Positions 32,811 to 39,114 of a stretch of 39,114 nt of DNA are shown one piece after another. Position 1 is the first letter of the stretch, and every line of letters starts with the position of its first letter. Origin of the DNA: JADHLJ01 sp038118725. GTDB taxonomy: Bacteria; Pseudomonadota; Alphaproteobacteria; Thalassobaculales; Thalassobaculaceae. The notes beneath the pieces were generated by a model. That model was not told the DNA's origin, ran no database searches, and saw only the letters and a program-made list of their open reading frames with translations. Location: assembly GCA_038118725.1 (NCBI GenBank), contig JAYOIK010000051.1, positions 1 through 39,114 of the forward strand, in the 5' to 3' direction. A program made the position numbers and the translations under genes.

Positions 32811-32884
32811 GCCGCGTGAAAGTCTTTAGATCCGTTGTATCCGCCGGTTTGAATGCAGCCAAAACTTTCTAGCGAGGACCAGGA

Positions 32885-34144
32885 ATGACGGATCAATCGC
32901 ACCATGTCACGGTGATCGGCGCGGGCGTGGTGGGCATGGCGACGGCCTTGACCCTGCAACGCGACGGGCACGCGGTGAGCGTGATCGACCGCCTCGGGCC
33001 GGGTGAGGCGACATCCTTCGGGAATGCCGGTGGCATGGCGGTGACCGAGATGCAACCGGTCTCGCTGCCCCACACGATATGGAAAGTGCCGGGCTGGCTC
33101 ACCGATCCCGAAGGGCCGCTGGCGATCCGCCCGGCGCATCTGCCGCGTCTGGCGCCCTGGTTATGGCGGTTCTGGCGCGCTGGACGCATGGCGCGGGTAA
33201 ACGAGATCGCCGATGCCCAGGCCGCGCTGAACGATCGCGCGCGCGCGGACTGGACGCCCCTTCTGAAGGCGTCCGGCCTGGAGGACCAAGTCAAAACTAA
33301 CGGCGCGCTTACCTTGTACCGCACGGAGAAGGGATATCGGGCCGACGCCCTGTCCTGGAAGCTGCGACGCGAGCGCGGGGTCGAAACCCATGAAATCAGC
33401 GGCCGGGAGATCGGCCAATTCGAGCCTGATATCGGCCCAGGTTTTCATCGCGGCGTGCTGCTGCCGGATTGGGGGCATGTGCTTGACCCGAAACGTATTG
33501 TCACCGGCCTGGCCGAGCGCTTCGTCACCGATGGTGGAGAGATTATCCGGCGGGAGGTCACGGGGATTCATCGCGCGGGGCGTCGGGTTACGGCGCTTGA
33601 GACAGGGGACGGCCCGCGCCCCGTTGACCGTCTGGTCGTTTGTGCCGGCGCCTGGTCGGGGCGGATCGCTGGTTGGCTGGGCGACAAGGTCGCGCTGGAG
33701 AGCGAGCGCGGCTATCACGTCACCTTGCCCGCCGCCGATATAGGTCTTCGGCGCATGTTGATCATGGGCGAGGACCAATTCGTGATGACGCCCATGTCCA
33801 TGGGGCTGCGTCTCGCCGGGACGGTGGAAATGGGCGGTCTCGATGCGGAGCCGAACATGGCGCGGGCGCGGGTCCTGCTGACCAAGGCGCGGCGCGTGCT
33901 CCCGGCCTTGGAACGGGAAGGGGTTCTCGAGGGTAAGACCGAGTGGTCCGGCCACCGTCCGGCGACACCGGATACGATCCCGGTGATCTCGGCCTCGTCG
34001 GGCGCGGACAATGTCTTCCACGGTTTCGGGCATGGGCATCTCGGCTTGACCCAGGCGGCGGTCACCGGGCGATTGCTCGCGGACATGATTGGCGGGCGAG
34101 AGAGCGGGATCCGCGTCTCCGATTACCGCGTTGACCGGTTCTGA
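32885..34144 (+). CDS. FAD-dependent oxidoreductase, D-amino acid dehydrogenase-like
   Basis: A 419-residue DAO-family flavoprotein. The N-terminal VTVIGAGVVGMATALTLQ binds FAD; GPGEATSFGNAGG is the second family block. CAGAWSG and ERGYHVTLP lie in the middle. The C-terminal GHRPATPDTIPVIS and FHGFGHGHLGLTQAAVTG are typical of DadA-like and other secondary-amine or amino-acid oxidases. It probably oxidises a D-amino acid or N-methyl/secondary amine and passes electrons to the respiratory chain. ATG 32885 follows CGAGGACCAGGA. No alanine racemase is nearby, so the DadA role is only a resemblance. Confidence 0.9.
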   Translation: MTDQSHHVTVIGAGVVGMATALTLQRDGHAVSVIDRLGPGEATSFGNAGGMAVTEMQPVSLPHTIWKVPGWLTDPEGPLAIRPAHLPRLAPWLWRFWRAGRMARVNEIADAQAALNDRARADWTPLLKASGLEDQVKTNGALTLYRTEKGYRADALSWKLRRERGVETHEISGREIGQFEPDIGPGFHRGVLLPDWGHVLDPKRIVTGLAERFVTDGGEIIRREVTGIHRAGRRVTALETGDGPRPVDRLVVCAGAWSGRIAGWLGDKVALESERGYHVTLPAADIGLRRMLIMGEDQFVMTPMSMGLRLAGTVEMGGLDAEPNMARARVLLTKARRVLPALEREGVLEGKTEWSGHRPATPDTIPVISASSGADNVFHGFGHGHLGLTQAAVTGRLLADMIGGRESGIRVSDYRVDRF

Positions 34145-34157
34145 TCAGGGGCCCGGC

Positions 34158-34619
34158 TCAGTCGTGATGCCGACGCCAGCGCTTGCGACCGGCGAATTCG
34201 GCGAGCTTGGCGCGTTGCTCGGGCGTTAGCGTGGTGGCGAGCTCGGTCATGAAGGCATGATGGCTGGCTCGAATGGCCATGCTTTTCTCCAGACTGGCGT
34301 CAAGCGCTTTCGCATAGGTCTCGGCGTCGAATTTCTCGGCCGATAGCGCGGCCTGGACCTCGATGCGCGCCTGTTTCGAGGCCTTGCGCAGGGGCTTCAG
34401 TTGTTGGCGATGCGCGTCCCACAGTTTTTCAACCTTGGGCGCGGCTTCCTCGCCTAGAGCCCGCTCAAGCCAAAACCGCGCGCCCCAATGCCGGCCGCCG
34501 CGATCGTGATGATCCCCGTGCCAACCCCAGCGCCCAATCATCGCTCCGCCAATCAGCAGATTGAGGGCGAGCGACAGGAACAGCGCGACGGACAGGGTTT
34601 TCGTGCGTGACCAAGTCAT
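34158..34619 (-). CDS. Periplasmic heavy-metal sensor / Spy-CpxP-like protein
   Basis: A 153-residue protein with an N-terminal anchor (LSVALFLSLALNLLIGGAMI, about 9-28) and a helical periplasmic domain. A His/Asp-rich stretch, WHGDHHDRGGRHW, and a C-terminal RRHHD could bind metal. The helices around LRKASKQARIEVQAAL and FMTELATTLTPEQRAKLAEF match the LTxxQ-type Spy/CpxP/CnrX fold (Metal_resist-like). ATG overlaps the stop of the anti-sigma-like gene by 4 bp (ATGA). As part of a sigma/anti-sigma operon, it is likely to modulate the anti-sigma factor in response to metal or misfolded protein, as CnrX does. Confidence 0.85.
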   Translation of the reverse strand: MTWSRTKTLSVALFLSLALNLLIGGAMIGRWGWHGDHHDRGGRHWGARFWLERALGEEAAPKVEKLWDAHRQQLKPLRKASKQARIEVQAALSAEKFDAETYAKALDASLEKSMAIRASHHAFMTELATTLTPEQRAKLAEFAGRKRWRRHHD

Positions 34620-35059
34620 TGCAGGCTCTCCTCAATGTCTCCACCGGCCGCCGTGATGACGGCCGCGAATGCCTCGCCATCGGCGGCGGAGGCGGTAATG
34701 TCTTCCGGCGGCAATCCGATGCCGACCATCACGCCGACGACCGCCGCCAGCGCCAGACCGGATGCCGGTTGCCAGATCGCGCCGAAAGGCCAATAGCCGC
34801 GCAGGGTCTCGGATAGGGAGGCTCGTTGCTTCTCGGGGATGGCGGCGACGCGGGTTTGCAGGGCCAGGCTCGGCGGCGGGAGTTCGTGTTGACCCAAAAG
34901 CGCGTCCAGCCCAGCCTCTTCTTCCATCGCGGCCATGGCTTCGGGCGCGTTCTCTAGCGACGACAAGGCGGCGGCGCGTTCTTGCTCGGGCCAGCGTCGG
35001 GGATCGGCGCCGTAACCGGCGATGATCTTCAGCAAGCGGGTTTCGGTCATGTCGCTCAT
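34616..35059 (-). CDS. Putative anti-sigma factor
   Basis: A 147-residue protein with a cytosolic N-terminus and one predicted membrane segment (about 99-116, GLALAAVVGVMVGIGL), followed by a short periplasmic tail. No HxxxCxxC zinc motif is seen, so it is not a ZAS-type anti-sigma. The N-terminal IAGYGADPRRWPEQERAAAL block is common in alphaproteobacterial small proteins next to ECF sigma genes. It overlaps the sigma gene and the Spy-like gene by 4 bp each. Its topology and position suggest it binds the sigma factor at the membrane; this is inference from context, not from motif. Confidence 0.7.
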   Translation of the reverse strand: MSDMTETRLLKIIAGYGADPRRWPEQERAAALSSLENAPEAMAAMEEEAGLDALLGQHELPPPSLALQTRVAAIPEKQRASLSETLRGYWPFGAIWQPASGLALAAVVGVMVGIGLPPEDITASAADGEAFAAVITAAGGDIEESLQ

Positions 35060-35643
35060 TTCGATACTCCGATCAAATCGGCGGCTTCCTCGATCAAGGC
35101 CGCCCGCAAGGCGCGCCTGGCGCGGGATAGCAGGGACTCCAAGGCCTCGACGGATATCTCCATGATGCTCGCGGCCTCTCTGGCGGGTAGCTCCTGGTAA
35201 TGTACGAGCACGATAGCGCCGCGCTGGCGTTCCGGTAGTTCCGCGAGCGCTCGATCAAGGCGGCGTACGACGTGGCTATCCTGGATGCGCTGATCCGCCG
35301 GCGCTTCCTCGCTGGCCGGCTCCAGTTGTTCGATGGGAATCGTCGGGCGGCGGGCGCGGAGCTTGTCGATGCAGAGATTGTAGGCGATCCGATGCAGCCA
35401 GGTCGCCACGGTCGCGTTCGGCTTCCAGCGCCCGGCTTGCCGCCAGACCCGAAGGAAACACTCCTGAACCACGTCCTCGGCCTCGCTTGGCTCACCCAAT
35501 AGCCGACAGGCGAGGGCAAACAACCGCCCGAGATGGCGATCCGAGAGTGCGCGGAATGCAGCCGGATCGCCGTCGGAGATCCGGCGCATCAATTCCGCGT
35601 CCGCGGCCCGGGCGCTGGTCATGTCAGTGGTCCCGTCGGGCAT
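35056..35643 (-). CDS. ECF family RNA polymerase sigma factor
   Basis: A 195-residue sigma-70 family protein with only regions 2 and 4. Region 2 has LACRLLGEPSEAEDVVQECF and ATWLHRIAYNLCIDKLR (DNA melting and -10 recognition). Region 4 has LPERQRGAIVLVHYQ and AREAASIMEISVEALES (-35 binding helix-turn-helix). ATG 35643 follows AAGGTGGCGGGA; ATG 35622 would trim seven residues. It lies 33 bp after the EF-hand gene and overlaps the anti-sigma-like gene by 4 bp, so it probably drives its own operon. The ECF group is not assigned. Confidence 0.93.
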   Translation of the reverse strand: MPDGTTDMTSARAADAELMRRISDGDPAAFRALSDRHLGRLFALACRLLGEPSEAEDVVQECFLRVWRQAGRWKPNATVATWLHRIAYNLCIDKLRARRPTIPIEQLEPASEEAPADQRIQDSHVVRRLDRALAELPERQRGAIVLVHYQELPAREAASIMEISVEALESLLSRARRALRAALIEEAADLIGVSK

Positions 35644-35676
35644 CGTGTTCCCGCCACCTTAACCGTTCCATGCGGG

Positions 35677-36165
35677 TCAGTGGTGACCATGATGACCGTG
35701 TTGTCGCCAATGCTTGCGGTGGTGTTTCGCCGATACCTCGGCCATGCGCTCGATATCGGCCTTTTCGATGTTGCCGTCGCCGTTCCCGTCCAGATGACGC
35801 ATCCAGCGGCCACGGTGACGCGCGAACTCGTCGGCGCCCACAATGCCGTCGCCGTCGGTGTCCATTCGGGTGAGCAAACGTTGCATCCGATCAACTCGGA
35901 ACCTGGCGATCATGGCGTCGAGTTCCGCCACGCTCAAGGCGCCGTCGCCATTGTTGTCCGATGCCTTGAACAGACCCAGGCGATAGCCGTGCAGCTCTTT
36001 CTGGCTGACCGTTCCGTTCCCGTCCGAGTCGGCGGCGTTGAACATCTCCATCATCAGCGTGGCGTGGTGCGAGTTTCGCGCGTGTGACTTCGCGTCGGCC
36101 AGGGCAAAGCCCACGGGCAGAGAGGCCGCGAGGACAACCAAGGCGGATTTTCCAAAGAGGTTCAT
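35677..36165 (-). CDS. Exported EF-hand calcium-binding protein
   Basis: A 162-residue protein with a signal peptide (LVVLAASLPVGFALADA, cleavage near 24) and four EF-hand loops: D46-E57 (DSDGNGTVSQKE), D70-E81 (DNNGDGALSVAE), D102-E113 (DTDGDGIVGADE) and D126-D137 (DGNGDGNIEKAD). All keep the 1-3-5-12 ligands; the fourth ends in Asp. A His-rich tail (HWRQHGHHGHH) could bind other metals. Expected to be periplasmic. ATG follows AGGAG. It is the first gene of a run with ECF sigma, anti-sigma and Spy-like genes, suggesting that Ca2+ or metal binding in the envelope is tied to that sigma factor. Confidence 0.92.
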   Translation of the reverse strand: MNLFGKSALVVLAASLPVGFALADAKSHARNSHHATLMMEMFNAADSDGNGTVSQKELHGYRLGLFKASDNNGDGALSVAELDAMIARFRVDRMQRLLTRMDTDGDGIVGADEFARHRGRWMRHLDGNGDGNIEKADIERMAEVSAKHHRKHWRQHGHHGHH

Positions 36166-36198
36166 CTTGATCTCCTATAAGAGAAGGCGGGGGAGTTC

Positions 36199-36216
36199 AC
36201 GACCGGTGTTGGTCGT
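36199..36216. promoter_or_regulatory. Inverted repeat upstream of EF-hand operon
   Basis: ACGACC-N6-GGTCGT is a perfect 6-bp inverted repeat 34 bp upstream of the EF-hand gene start, in the 201-bp divergent spacer with the BKACE gene. Position and size fit an operator or a leader hairpin. The rest of the spacer shows no clear sigma-70 promoter. Confidence 0.35.
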
Positions 36217-36366
36217 CTGATCCTTAAACGGCGGTGGTGGGATTTTCCGTCGCGAGAAAAAGCGAATGCGTGATCGACGAGGCGCCGGGCGCGGCGGGTC
36301 TTTTATGGCGCGCGTGAAGGCGATAGGGTGGGGCTAGTCCGCGAACACCCGCCTGGAGGAGCTCTC

Positions 36367-37299
36367 ATGGCCACCAAGGATAAAGTCATCATCACCTGCG
36401 CCGTCACCGGTTCGATCCACACGCCGACGATGAGCCCGCATCTGCCGATCACGCCGGACGAGATCGCCGAGGCCTCGATCGGCGCCTGGGAAGCGGGCGC
36501 CTCGATTATTCACCTCCACGCCCGCAATCCCGATGGCAGTCCGACGCCGGACCCGAAGGTGTTCAACGAGTTTCTCCCTCGCATTAAGCAGAGCACCGAC
36601 GCGGTCGTGAACATCACCACCGGCGGCGGCCACGGCATGACCTTGCAGGAGCGTCTGGAGGGGCCGCTGGCCGCCAGCCCGGAAATGACCTCGCTCAACA
36701 TGGGCTCGATGAATTTCGGACTGTTCCCCATTCTGGACAAGATGACCGAGTTCCAGCACGAATGGGAACGTCAGCATCTGGAAAATTCACGGGATTTCAT
36801 TTTTAGAAATACCTTCAAGGATATAGAATATATTCTTAAGGAACTAGGTGAGGGGCATGGCACGCGGTTCGAGTTCGAGTGCTACGACATCGGTCATCTC
36901 TATAGCCTCGCTCATTTCCTTGACCGAGGCCTGGTGAAGCCGCCGCTTTTCGTGCAGTCGATCTTCGGCATTCTCGGCGGCATCGGCGCGGATGAGGAAA
37001 ACCTCATGCATGCCCGCCGGATCGCCGACAAACTGTTCGGGGACGACTATCAGTGGTCGGTCCTGGCCGCGGGCCGTCACCAGATGAGCTTCGTGACCAT
37101 GGCGGCGATGCTGGGCGGCAATGTGCGCGTCGGGTTGGAGGACAGCCTCTATATCTCCAAGGGCAAGCTCGCCGAATCCAACAAGGACCAGGTCGCCAAG
37201 ATCCGCCGGATCGTCGAGGACCTGTCCCTGGAAGTGGCGACACCGACCGAGGCGCGGGAGATGCTCGGCCTTAAGGGTGGCGATCGCGTGAATTTCTAG
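36367..37299 (+). CDS. 3-keto-acid cleavage enzyme (BKACE, DUF849)
   Basis: A 310-residue TIM-barrel zinc enzyme. The family condenses a 3-oxoacid with acetyl-CoA to give acetoacetate and a shorter acyl-CoA (as Kce in lysine breakdown). Zinc ligands H49 and H51 lie in IIHLHARNPDG; TCAVTGSIHTPTMS at the N-terminus and VNITTGGGHGMTLQERL are family signatures. The C-terminal VRVGLEDSLYI is conserved. ATG 36367 has GGAGGAG 7 nt upstream. Residues about 140-162 are encoded by an AT-rich patch unlike the rest. First gene of a run with DDAH and GFA genes. The true 3-oxoacid is unknown. Confidence 0.92.
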   Translation: MATKDKVIITCAVTGSIHTPTMSPHLPITPDEIAEASIGAWEAGASIIHLHARNPDGSPTPDPKVFNEFLPRIKQSTDAVVNITTGGGHGMTLQERLEGPLAASPEMTSLNMGSMNFGLFPILDKMTEFQHEWERQHLENSRDFIFRNTFKDIEYILKELGEGHGTRFEFECYDIGHLYSLAHFLDRGLVKPPLFVQSIFGILGGIGADEENLMHARRIADKLFGDDYQWSVLAAGRHQMSFVTMAAMLGGNVRVGLEDSLYISKGKLAESNKDQVAKIRRIVEDLSLEVATPTEAREMLGLKGGDRVNF

Positions 37300-37318
37300 C
37301 TCGAGCAGGCAACACTCG

Positions 37319-38125
37319 ATGGCCGCCAAGCCACGGGTTTTCGACTTCAACGCGGCGATTGTTCGCCGTCCCGCGAATTCCGTGGTGAACGGCTTGCGCG
37401 CCGTTGACAGGGGCGCGCCGAGCGTCGCGGGTGTTCGCGCCGAGCACGACGCCTATGTCGCGGCGCTCGAGCGGGCTGGGGTCGTGGTGACGGTGCTCGA
37501 CCCGCGCGAGGATTTTCCAGATTCTATCTTCGTCGAGGATCCGGCGCTGGTGTTCGGCGAGGCCGCGATCCTGCTTCGGCCGGGCGTGGCCAGTCGCGTG
37601 GGCGAGGTCGATGCAATCGCTCCGGTGTTGCGGGAACGGTTTCCCCGGGTTCTGGAACTGAAGCATGGCTTTGTGGATGGCGGTGATGTTCTGGTCACGC
37701 CAGACCGCGTGATGATCGGGCTCTCGGCGCGCACCAATCAACGGGGCGCCGAGGAACTGATCGGATTGTTGGAGCGGATCGACCGACGCGGCGAGATTTT
37801 TCACACCCCCGAGGGCGTGCTGCATTTTAAGTCCGACTGTGCCCTGGTCGACGAGGGCACCATATTGTCGACCGCGCGACTGGCGGCGTCAGGCGTGTTC
37901 GATGACTACCGGGTCATTGTGACTCCCGAGGGGGAGGAGGGCGCGGCCAACGCGCTGAGGGTAAACGGGACGTTGTTCGTGGGCGCGGATTTCCCTGGTA
38001 CCATCGATCTGTTGCGGAAGGCGGGCTTCGCGGTCGAGCAGCTCGCGACTGGGGAGATCGCCAAGATCGATGCCGGGCTGTCTTGCATGTCCCTGCGCTG
38101 GTTCGACGGAGCGGCGACGAGCTGA
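37319..38125 (+). CDS. Dimethylargininase-like amidinohydrolase (DDAH family)
   Basis: A 268-residue guanidino-modifying enzyme of the DDAH/arginine deiminase superfamily, which hydrolyses N-methylarginines to citrulline and methylamines, or related guanidines. FPDSIFVEDPALV (66-78) binds the guanidinium. H169 is in HFKSDC and the nucleophile C256 is in GLSCMSLRW; DGGDVL supports the fold. Length matches bacterial DDAH. It starts 19 bp after the BKACE stop and ends 25 bp before the GFA gene. Arginine deiminase is less likely because of the shorter chain. Coupling to BKACE would suggest catabolism of a modified arginine or guanidino acid. Confidence 0.88.
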   Translation: MAAKPRVFDFNAAIVRRPANSVVNGLRAVDRGAPSVAGVRAEHDAYVAALERAGVVVTVLDPREDFPDSIFVEDPALVFGEAAILLRPGVASRVGEVDAIAPVLRERFPRVLELKHGFVDGGDVLVTPDRVMIGLSARTNQRGAEELIGLLERIDRRGEIFHTPEGVLHFKSDCALVDEGTILSTARLAASGVFDDYRVIVTPEGEEGAANALRVNGTLFVGADFPGTIDLLRKAGFAVEQLATGEIAKIDAGLSCMSLRWFDGAATS

Positions 38126-38150
38126 TCGGAGATTGGAAGGAGTTCGAAAG

Positions 38151-38519
38151 ATGCCGACCTATAAGGGGAGCTGTCATTGCGGTGATGTTCGCTTCGAACT
38201 CGACCGCCCCGAGCCGATCGACCGGTTTCTCGAATGTGACTGCTCGATCTGTACCAAAAAGGGCATCGTTCACACGCCCGCGGAGAATCACCAGATTCGA
38301 ATCACTCGGGGGGCGGACAAGGTGGCGCTCTACCAATTCGGTAGCGGAGAGGCGCGGCACGAGTTTTGTCCGAGCTGCGGCATCCATGTTTTTGGGACGC
38401 CCCGAACACATCCGGAGCGCAAGACAGTCAATGCTCGTTGTCTGGATGATTATTGGGGTCTGCGCGGAGCACTAACGGTGATCCAGTTTGATGGCCGGAA
38501 TCACCCCAAGGACCGGTAG
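38151..38519 (+). CDS. GFA family (glutathione-dependent formaldehyde-activating-like) protein
   Basis: A 122-residue zinc protein with the Mss4-like fold. Seven cysteines are set as in the GFA family: C8 and C10 (SCHCGDVRFEL), C29, C31 and C34 (CDCSICTKKG), and C73 and C76 (FCPSCGIHVFG). Gfa was first described as a glutathione-formaldehyde enzyme, though many members have other or unknown roles. ATG 38151 follows GGAAGGAG. Last gene of the BKACE-DDAH run; formaldehyde from demethylation is one conceivable link. A terminator follows. Confidence 0.9.
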   Translation: MPTYKGSCHCGDVRFELDRPEPIDRFLECDCSICTKKGIVHTPAENHQIRITRGADKVALYQFGSGEARHEFCPSCGIHVFGTPRTHPERKTVNARCLDDYWGLRGALTVIQFDGRNHPKDR

Positions 38520-38552
38520 GCCCGCGCTCTTAAGCGGCGCTCTCGAGAAAAA

Positions 38553-38590
38553 GAGGGGCCAAACCCAAACCGATGGGCAGGCCCCTTTGT
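38553..38590. terminator. Bidirectional rho-independent terminator
   Basis: Stem AGGGGCC (38554-38560) pairs with GGCCCCT (38580-38586) around a 19-nt loop. Toward the plus strand it is followed by TTGTC; on the minus strand the stem is followed by CTTTTTCTC, a good T-run. It sits between the convergent GFA and tail-collar genes and can stop both. Confidence 0.7.
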
Positions 38591-38623
38591 CTTCCGAGAG
38601 GGTTTGCGTCGCCGCCTTGCGCC

Positions 38624-39067
38624 CTAGTTTCTTGAGGGGAATATTCCATCCATGGCGATAAAGAAATTCAGAGCAAGATAGGGTTGCCGGTTTTCGTGGG
38701 CCTGACCTCCGCCGGTCTGCGTTATCGCTCTGACGTCCATGATCGTAGTTGGACCCAGGGCGGGTCGGGCGTAGAATCTGTTCGCGCTGGCTGAATTGGA
38801 ATAATAGGAAACACCATTAACCGGCTTGTCTGACTCGCTGGCGACTGGTTCAGGGTTCCCCTGCATCCTACCGTGATCGTGAGACGGCATCTGGTCGACC
38901 GTAAGGCTAATGCTGTTGAAACCCCACTTCTCGGCTAACGTGTAGTCATTCAGTCCCGGTCCTTGACCGAAATGTAGCGGGGTGCGTTGTCCCAGGTCCG
39001 GGAGGCCCATGGATACCCGACCATCACTGCCGTAGAGAGTGCCGATCACTGCGAAAACGGTGAGCTA
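38624..39067 (-). pseudogene. 5'-truncated phage tail-collar (microcystin-dependent-like) gene
   Basis: The frame gives 141 residues from GTG 39049, or up to 147 from just after an in-frame TAG at 39065-39067. The C-terminal part matches tail-collar proteins: IGTLYGSDGRVSMGLPDLG, then TLAEKWGFNSISLTVDQMPSHDHG and the characteristic end QPYLALNFFIAMDGIFPSRN. Family members have about 30-40 more N-terminal residues (with a LFAGNFAPRGW-type block) before this point; here they are missing, and the frame upstream of the TAG is unrelated. The family is linked to phage tail tips and to exported fibre-like proteins. Truncation by insertion or rearrangement is likely. Confidence 0.75.
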
Positions 39068-39114
39068 TGCCCGAAAGTTGGTGACGGGGTCATCAGGCGG
39101 CGTTTTTGTTTAGC

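Noticed and set aside
36224..36248. ECF-type promoter (minus strand GGAAAA and CGTTTAA) before the EF-hand gene
   Set aside because: The boxes are about 3 nt closer than the usual ECF spacing, so I do not call it.
39050..39114. Possible IS element end at the right edge
   Set aside because: No transposase frame or terminal repeat can be shown in 65 bases; kept only as a possible cause of the truncation.
1..39114. tRNA, rRNA, CRISPR arrays and attachment sites
   Set aside because: None recognised on reading both strands; no direct-repeat array or tRNA-like cloverleaf was seen in the spacers.

Overview
The window is about 39 kb of gene-dense, high-GC bacterial DNA with strongly GC-biased third codon positions. 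A CtrA-type cell-cycle regulator encoded divergently from fliI-fliJ points to an alphaproteobacterium. The large load of carboxylate and amino-acid catabolic genes (CaiB/BaiF and fused CoA transferases, HyuAB-type hydantoinase/oxoprolinase, BKACE, DadA-like oxidase) suggests a free-living soil or marine Rhodospirillales-like heterotroph. The order-level placement is inference. No tRNA, rRNA, CRISPR array or intact transposase was recognised. No stretch longer than 300 bp lacks a gene; the largest spacers hold promoters, REP-like hairpins or a small gene.

Layout. 1-185: C-terminal end of an unidentified gene. 203-3106 (-): leuC-leuD-SDR operon. 3183-6525 (+): a small gene overlapping a zinc MDR dehydrogenase, then a GAF protein and a gamma-glutamyltransferase homologue. 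6529-8262 (-): patatin-like lipoprotein and a small protein. 8344-9519 (-): class III CoA transferase. 9694-13850 (+): catabolic operon of a two-subunit Rieske dioxygenase, Tdh-like dehydrogenase, YdcZ-type DMT transporter and DUF364-like protein. 13866-14630 (-): lipoprotein and hypothetical pair. 14782-17586: ctrA (-) diverging from fliI-fliJ (+), with candidate CtrA boxes between. 17598-18824 (-): MFS transporter. 18975-20905 (+): cupin-like protein coupled to an M24 peptidase. 20928-22109 (-): REC-EAL phosphodiesterase. 22294-25945 (+): HyuA-HyuB. 26087-26674 (+): PAS-like protein. 26708-27652 (-): ketopantoate reductase family. 27825-29357 (+): fused CoA transferase. 29419-30923 (-): exported glutathione peroxidase and EamA transporter. 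31081-31530 (+): TerB-like protein. 31725-32657 (-): pyrF. 32885-34144 (+): DadA-like oxidoreductase. 34158-36165 (-): EF-hand protein, ECF sigma, putative anti-sigma and Spy-like sensor. 36367-38519 (+): BKACE-DDAH-GFA operon. 38624-39067 (-): 5'-truncated phage tail-collar gene at the window edge.

How the genes may work together. Most of the window is modular catabolism: uptake (DMT, MFS, EamA), activation (CoA transferases), oxidation (Rieske, MDR, SDR, FAD enzymes) and hydrolysis (HyuAB, GGT homologue, M24, DDAH). Two regulatory modules stand out. One is ctrA/fliIJ, where CtrA-like half-sites face both genes and CtrA ends in Ala-Ala. The other is a tightly coupled EF-hand/ECF sigma/anti-sigma/Spy-like operon that looks like an envelope cation- or metal-responsive circuit.
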